The translations under genes were made by a program, and so were the position numbers. The notes under the pieces are model-generated. The model was not told the origin of the DNA and searched no databases. It saw nothing but the letters and a program-made list of their open reading frames with translations. A stretch of 8,541 nucleotides of DNA, taken from the NCBI RefSeq assembly GCF_910585425.1, contig NZ_CAJUCP010000105.1, positions 1-8,541 on the forward strand. Reading direction: 5' to 3'. Source of the DNA: an uncultured Acetatifactor sp. Its GTDB lineage: Bacteria; Bacillota; Clostridia; Lachnospirales; Lachnospiraceae. Positions 5,744 to 8,541 of this stretch are shown piece after piece. Within the stretch, counting starts at the first letter, position 1. Each line of letters starts with the position of its first letter.

Positions 5744-7412
5744 TGTGCTGTTCTGGGCAGGGGCGATCCTCAGCGTGATAAGCGCGTACAGGATGTGCCT
5801 GTCAGAAAGAAAGCAGGGCTATAAGGCCGTAGAACTGCATATTTCCCCGAGGGCCTTTCGGATCCTGCTGGCCCTGGCGGTGCTCACGGCGGTAGCTGTC
5901 AGGATTTACCGGTTCGGCCTGGTTCCGGGGGGCTTCAACCAGGACGGGGCCATGGCGGCGGTGGATGGGAAAGCGCTTGCGGAATACGGGACGGACCGGT
6001 TCGGGATGCGCCTTCCCGTGCATTTGACCGCGTGGGGCTATGGACAGATGAGCGCCCTGCTCTCCTACCTGATGGCTCCGTTTATCGGTCTGTTCGGCCT
6101 GTCAGCCTGTACGGCCAGGCTGCCGCTGCTGCTCGTCAGCCTGGCAGGGCTTGGCTGTTTGTACGGATTCGTCAGGGACGCCTTTGGCAAAAATGCGGCG
6201 TTGATCGTGCTCTGGTTCGCGGCGATCAACCCGTGGCATATCCTCCAGAGCCGCTGGGCGCTGGACTGCAATCTGTATTCCCACTTTTTCATGGCGGGGG
6301 TGTTCCTGCTGAACAGGGCCTTCCTGGGAGGGAAGCGGCGGCGATATCTGCTGGCGTCCATGGCGGCGTTCGGGCTGTGCATGTACTGCTACGGGGTCTC
6401 CATCTACACGATGCCGGTGTTCCTGCTGGCTTCCTGCATCTATCTGCTGGCGTCCGGGAAGGTGTCCCCGGCGGATGTGCTGCTGTCGGCTGCGGTCTAT
6501 CTGCTGGTGGCATGGCCTTTTATCGCTGTCATGGCCATCAACTTCTTCCGGTGGGATACGGTGGAGACGCCCCTGTTCACGCTGCCCTTTTTCCCGGACA
6601 GCGTGCGCTCCGGCGACATCCTGTTCTTCTCGCCGGATATCCTTTCCCAGCTGGGGGAGAATATCAGGGCGCTGCTTCGGGTCACTGTCCTGCAGGGCAA
6701 GGACCTGCCGTGGAATGACGTGCAGGATTTCGGGACGATGTATCTTTTTTCCGCCCCTTTCGCCGCCCTGGGGCTATTCGGGCTGTGGCGCAGGCTGCGG
6801 GGGGAGACGGGCGCGGCCATCCTGGGCATCTTCCTGGGAACCGGCATTTGGTGCGGGATTGCCACCAATACCGTCAATGTGAACCGCTTGAACATCATCT
6901 ATTATCCGATCATGATTCTGACGGGATACGGCATCTATGAGGTCGTCCGCAGCATACGCCTGCCGCAGCTGAAGCTCGGCATGGCCACGGCCTACGCGGG
7001 GGCGTTCCTCCTGTTCGTGAACATGTACTTCACCGGCTATGCGGAGGAGATGGAGGGGCATTTCCGCAGGGATTTCGGGGAAGCGGTCTCCTCCCTGAAA
7101 GGGAGCGGAGCGGAGAAGCTCTATATCACGGTGGGCGCAGGGCAGCACACCGCGCTCACCGAGATCCTGACTTTGTTCTGGTGCGATGTGGACGCGGCGT
7201 ATTTTCAGGGGAAGAGCGTGCCGGAGGGCGGGCTGCCCTACCGGGAAAGGTATATCTATCATGAGATATATGACATTGCCGTTGACTTCGCGGAAGACGC
7301 TGTCTATGTCATCGTGGCTGAGGAGCTGCCCCTTTTCGACGGGGACCGGTATGCCTTCCGGCAGTTCGGCCGGTACTATGTGGTCACGAGGAAGGGGGAC
7401 GGCGGGTCATAG
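5727..7412 (+). CDS. PMT/ArnT-like GT-C glycosyltransferase (family 39/83 type)
   Basis: This is a 561-residue membrane protein whose ATG lies inside the end of the upstream gene, behind GGGGG (5718-5722), so translation is probably coupled. About 12-13 hydrophobic segments run from residue 7 to 435. The first outer loop, VPGGFNQDGAMAAVDGKAL (66-84), holds Asp73 of the NQDG motif, matching the catalytic acidic residue in the first loop of PMT_2/ArnT-type enzymes. The second loop, INPWHILQSRWALDCNLY (167-184), is the usual N-P-W-H ... S-R segment, with Arg175 and Asp180. After helix 417-435 comes a soluble C-terminal domain of about 120 residues ending at Ser561. The family transfers mannose or other sugars from lipid-phosphate donors to proteins or lipids outside the cytoplasm. 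The specific substrate cannot be read from sequence. Its fixed neighbour suggests a shared surface glycan or protein-glycosylation task, which is inference. Confidence 0.85.
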   Translation: MLILNDVLFWAGAILSVISAYRMCLSERKQGYKAVELHISPRAFRILLALAVLTAVAVRIYRFGLVPGGFNQDGAMAAVDGKALAEYGTDRFGMRLPVHLTAWGYGQMSALLSYLMAPFIGLFGLSACTARLPLLLVSLAGLGCLYGFVRDAFGKNAALIVLWFAAINPWHILQSRWALDCNLYSHFFMAGVFLLNRAFLGGKRRRYLLASMAAFGLCMYCYGVSIYTMPVFLLASCIYLLASGKVSPADVLLSAAVYLLVAWPFIAVMAINFFRWDTVETPLFTLPFFPDSVRSGDILFFSPDILSQLGENIRALLRVTVLQGKDLPWNDVQDFGTMYLFSAPFAALGLFGLWRRLRGETGAAILGIFLGTGIWCGIATNTVNVNRLNIIYYPIMILTGYGIYEVVRSIRLPQLKLGMATAYAGAFLLFVNMYFTGYAEEMEGHFRRDFGEAVSSLKGSGAEKLYITVGAGQHTALTEILTLFWCDVDAAYFQGKSVPEGGLPYRERYIYHEIYDIAVDFAEDAVYVIVAEELPLFDGDRYAFRQFGRYYVVTRKGDGGS

Positions 7413-7550
7413 CGTTAAGCAGGGCCGCTTACCCTGCCGGGATCAGGGCATCCACGGGACTCCATGAGGCGCTGCGGAACCTGCCGGAGCCTGACGTAAA
7501 AGGGCAGGCAGCGGAGCCTGGAACCGGGCAGGGCATAAGGACATATAATG
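7413..7550 (+). other. GC-rich intergenic stretch with hairpin potential
   Basis: No gene is supported here. GCAGGG (7419-7424) pairs with CCCTGC (7432-7437), without a T-tail. CCTGCC (7480-7485) can pair with GGCAGG (7503-7508). Two copies each of CGGAGCCTG (7485-7493 and 7512-7520) and CCTGCCGG (7433-7440 and 7480-7487) are present. A perfect TATAAT occurs at 7544-7549 but has no recognisable -35 at 16-18 bp. It is probably the 3' untranslated end of the glycosyltransferase message. Confidence 0.4.
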
Positions 7551-7577
7551 ATAGGGAGCTACGGGCTCCCTATTTTT
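7551..7577 (+). terminator. Intrinsic terminator between glycosyltransferase operon and amidase
   Basis: ATAGGGAGC (7551-7559) and GCTCCCTAT (7565-7573) form a perfect 9-bp stem around TACGG, followed immediately by five Ts. It ends 28 bp before the amidase ATG, so it either closes the upstream message or acts as an attenuator in the amidase leader. Confidence 0.85.
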
Positions 7578-7605
7578 AATGCCGATATACAGAAAGGAGC
7601 AGGTT

Positions 7606-8184
7606 ATGAGAATTAACGTACATGCCGGGCACAATGCGGACGGAAGGACGGCCTGTGGAGCCATAGGCTTCATCAGGGAGTCCACCGAGGCCAGGAGGGT
7701 GAAGGACGCGGTGGTCTGGATGCTGCGGCAGCAGGGACATACGGTGTATGACTGCACGGTGGACGATGCGGCAGGGGTATCTGCAAATCTCCGGGAGATT
7801 GTTGCCAAGTGCAACGCCCGGGACGTGGATCTGGACATATCTGTCCACTTCAACTCCGGCGTGGGGGACCTGGCGGGGAACGGGAAGACTACCGGGACGG
7901 AGGTGTATGTATACAGCCCCTCCAGCGAGGCCAGGCCCCACGCGGAAAAGGTATGCCAGGCCATCGCCGGGCTTGGCTTCCGCAACCGCGGCGTGAAGTA
8001 CAGCAAAGGCCTTTACGTGCTGAAGAATACGAAGGCTCCGGCCATGCTGATTGAATGCTGCTTTGTGGATGACCGCGACGACGTACAGCTCTATGACTGC
8101 CAGCAGATGGCAGATGCGATCGTGGATGGCATCTGCGGCCGGCATACGGTGGCGGAAGAGCCGGATGAAGACAAAAGCCGGTAG
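7606..8184 (+). CDS. N-acetylmuramoyl-L-alanine amidase, amidase_3 family, no secretion signal
   Basis: This is a 192-residue single-domain enzyme. The start at 7606 (MRINVHAGHN) has AAGGAG 6 nt upstream; an earlier in-frame ATG at 7579 sits against the terminator without a ribosome site. It should cleave the bond between N-acetylmuramic acid and L-alanine in peptidoglycan. Zinc and catalytic residues are visible: His9 in VHAGH, Glu25 or Glu28 in GFIRESTEAR, His81 in DISVHFNSG, and catalytic Glu150 in APAMLIECCFVDD. There is no signal peptide, transmembrane segment, SH3 or peptidoglycan-binding repeat; the C-terminus ends in a short acidic tail (EEPDEDK). That architecture resembles phage or mobile-element lysins rather than exported autolysins, but no phage genes flank it. 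It stands alone between two intrinsic terminators; its own promoter is unclear. Confidence 0.9.
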   Translation: MRINVHAGHNADGRTACGAIGFIRESTEARRVKDAVVWMLRQQGHTVYDCTVDDAAGVSANLREIVAKCNARDVDLDISVHFNSGVGDLAGNGKTTGTEVYVYSPSSEARPHAEKVCQAIAGLGFRNRGVKYSKGLYVLKNTKAPAMLIECCFVDDRDDVQLYDCQQMADAIVDGICGRHTVAEEPDEDKSR

Positions 8185-8209
8185 CTCCTGAGGAGGCTGC
8201 AGGCCGCAG

Positions 8210-8263
8210 AAAAGCCGCAGACCCTGGGCTTCACAGGCTGGGCCCCGGGTTTGCGGCTTTTAT
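8210..8263 (+). terminator. Strong intrinsic terminator after the amidase gene
   Basis: AAAAGCCGCA (8210-8219) pairs perfectly with TGCGGCTTTT (8252-8261). Inside, ACCC (8221-8224) pairs with GGGT (8247-8250), and a GGG/CCC step extends the stem. The T-run lies in the right arm and the A-run in the left arm, so it could work in both directions. Confidence 0.85.
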
Positions 8264-8326
8264 CCAGAAAAGGTAAAATTATTTCGGTACGGTCAGGAGA
8301 ATCAGGACATTTCAGACAACAAAAAA

Positions 8327-8351
8327 TGGAAGCAAGGGGGCTCGAACCCCT
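8327..8351 (-). mobile_element. tRNA 3'-end fragment, probable attachment site (att) of an integrated element
   Basis: On the minus strand the segment reads AGGGG-TTCGAGC-CCCCT, a perfect 5-bp T-stem with a canonical 7-nt T-loop, then TGCTTCC as a 3' acceptor strand and discriminator A, then six Ts. The matching 5' acceptor (GGAAGCA on the minus strand) is absent from the 190 bp available upstream, as are D and anticodon arms. Tyrosine integrases that target tRNA genes duplicate exactly such a 3' end. The T-run on the low-coordinate side fits the original terminator of the tRNA gene, so the element should lie at higher coordinates, beyond the window. The tRNA identity is not determined. Confidence 0.6.
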
Positions 8352-8541
8352 GGAAAAAGTGCCACGAATGCAGTAAAATCAATGGTTCCGGCGATTTTGG
8401 CTTGATTACCTTTGATTACCAAAGTATTTTGCTATTCGTTGGCTCCAAAGGATAATTTTCAGGAGAAAGGAGATGCCCTGTACATCGCAATTAAATATTC
8501 GGACATATAAATAAGTCCCACAGCATGCTGTGAACCATTCG
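8352..8541. other. AT-rich non-coding edge region with 14-bp palindrome
   Basis: No gene is supported in this stretch. The composition is visibly more AT-rich than the flanking genes. CACAGCATGCTGTG (8519-8532) is a perfect 14-bp palindrome nine bases from the window edge and could be an operator or recombination site. A ribosome-site-like AGGAGAAAGGAG (8461-8472) precedes an ATG, but that frame closes after 13 codons. Confidence 0.4.
8402..8420. repeat. Close-spaced direct repeat, possible integrase arm sites
   Basis: TTGATTACC occurs at 8402-8410 and again at 8412-8420, a 10-bp period equal to about one helical turn. The second copy sits in a small inverted repeat, CTTTG-ATTAC-CAAAG (8410-8424). 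CCAAAG recurs at 8445-8450. Its location 50-100 bp from the tRNA fragment would suit protein-binding sites at an element end, which is inference. Confidence 0.45.

Noticed and set aside
7544..7549. Perfect TATAAT as an amidase promoter
   Set aside because: No -35 match lies at 16-18 bp and there is no TG extension. A start near 7556 would fall inside the terminator stem.
8473..8514. A 13-codon open frame (MPCTSQLNIRTYK) behind AGGAGAAAGGAG
   Set aside because: It is too short, with no conserved character and no context. The purine-rich stretch could occur by chance in this AT-rich region.
8406..8540. A 44-codon minus-strand frame entering from the right edge, as a possible integrase C-terminus
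   Set aside because: The residues do not show the tyrosine-recombinase ending motifs, and there is no start within the window. It cannot be supported without more sequence.

Overview
The window reads as chromosomal DNA from a gut-type Firmicute, most likely a member of the Lachnospiraceae (Clostridia). The evidence is GC-rich coding DNA with AT-rich promoters, strong AGGAG-type ribosome sites, a tRNA-Leu with an AAG anticodon, and typical clostridial families: CYTH, M18 peptidase, a DUF4352-like lipoprotein, a DUF6020-like membrane protein and a short amidase_3. This placement is inferred from sequence character, not from a database search.

Left part (1-2884). Two genes run leftward. A CYTH-domain protein is followed 43 bp downstream by the 5' part of a Uma2-family gene, which leaves the window and loses family resemblance near position 50. 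A divergent promoter region (about 807-1021) separates them from a rightward two-gene operon: a DJ-1/PfpI-family protein and an M18 metallo-aminopeptidase, 12 bp apart.

Middle (2885-3880). A leftward lipoprotein gene converges on the peptidase gene. Its last codons and stop are duplicated 64 bp downstream as a 31-bp direct repeat. A tRNA-Leu(AAG) gene with its own promoter and an intrinsic terminator follows.

Right part (3881-8184). Two large polytopic membrane proteins overlap by 17 bp: a DUF6020-like protein and a PMT/ArnT-like GT-C glycosyltransferase. They probably act together on lipid-linked sugar transfer outside the membrane. A GC-rich, structure-prone 3' region and a terminator follow, then a free-standing N-acetylmuramoyl-L-alanine amidase without a secretion signal, closed by a strong terminator.

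Right end (8262-8541). No gene is visible. A 25-bp piece matches the T-arm and 3' acceptor strand of a tRNA on the minus strand, with no 5' half in the sequence available. It looks like the duplicated attachment site of an element integrated in a tRNA gene, with the element lying to the right. Close-spaced direct repeats and a perfect 14-bp palindrome lie on that side.

I did not find a clearly new defence or mobile system inside the window. The best leads are the tRNA-derived junction at the right edge, the paired GT-C membrane proteins, and the two signs of local rearrangement (the chimeric Uma2 end and the duplicated lipoprotein tail).
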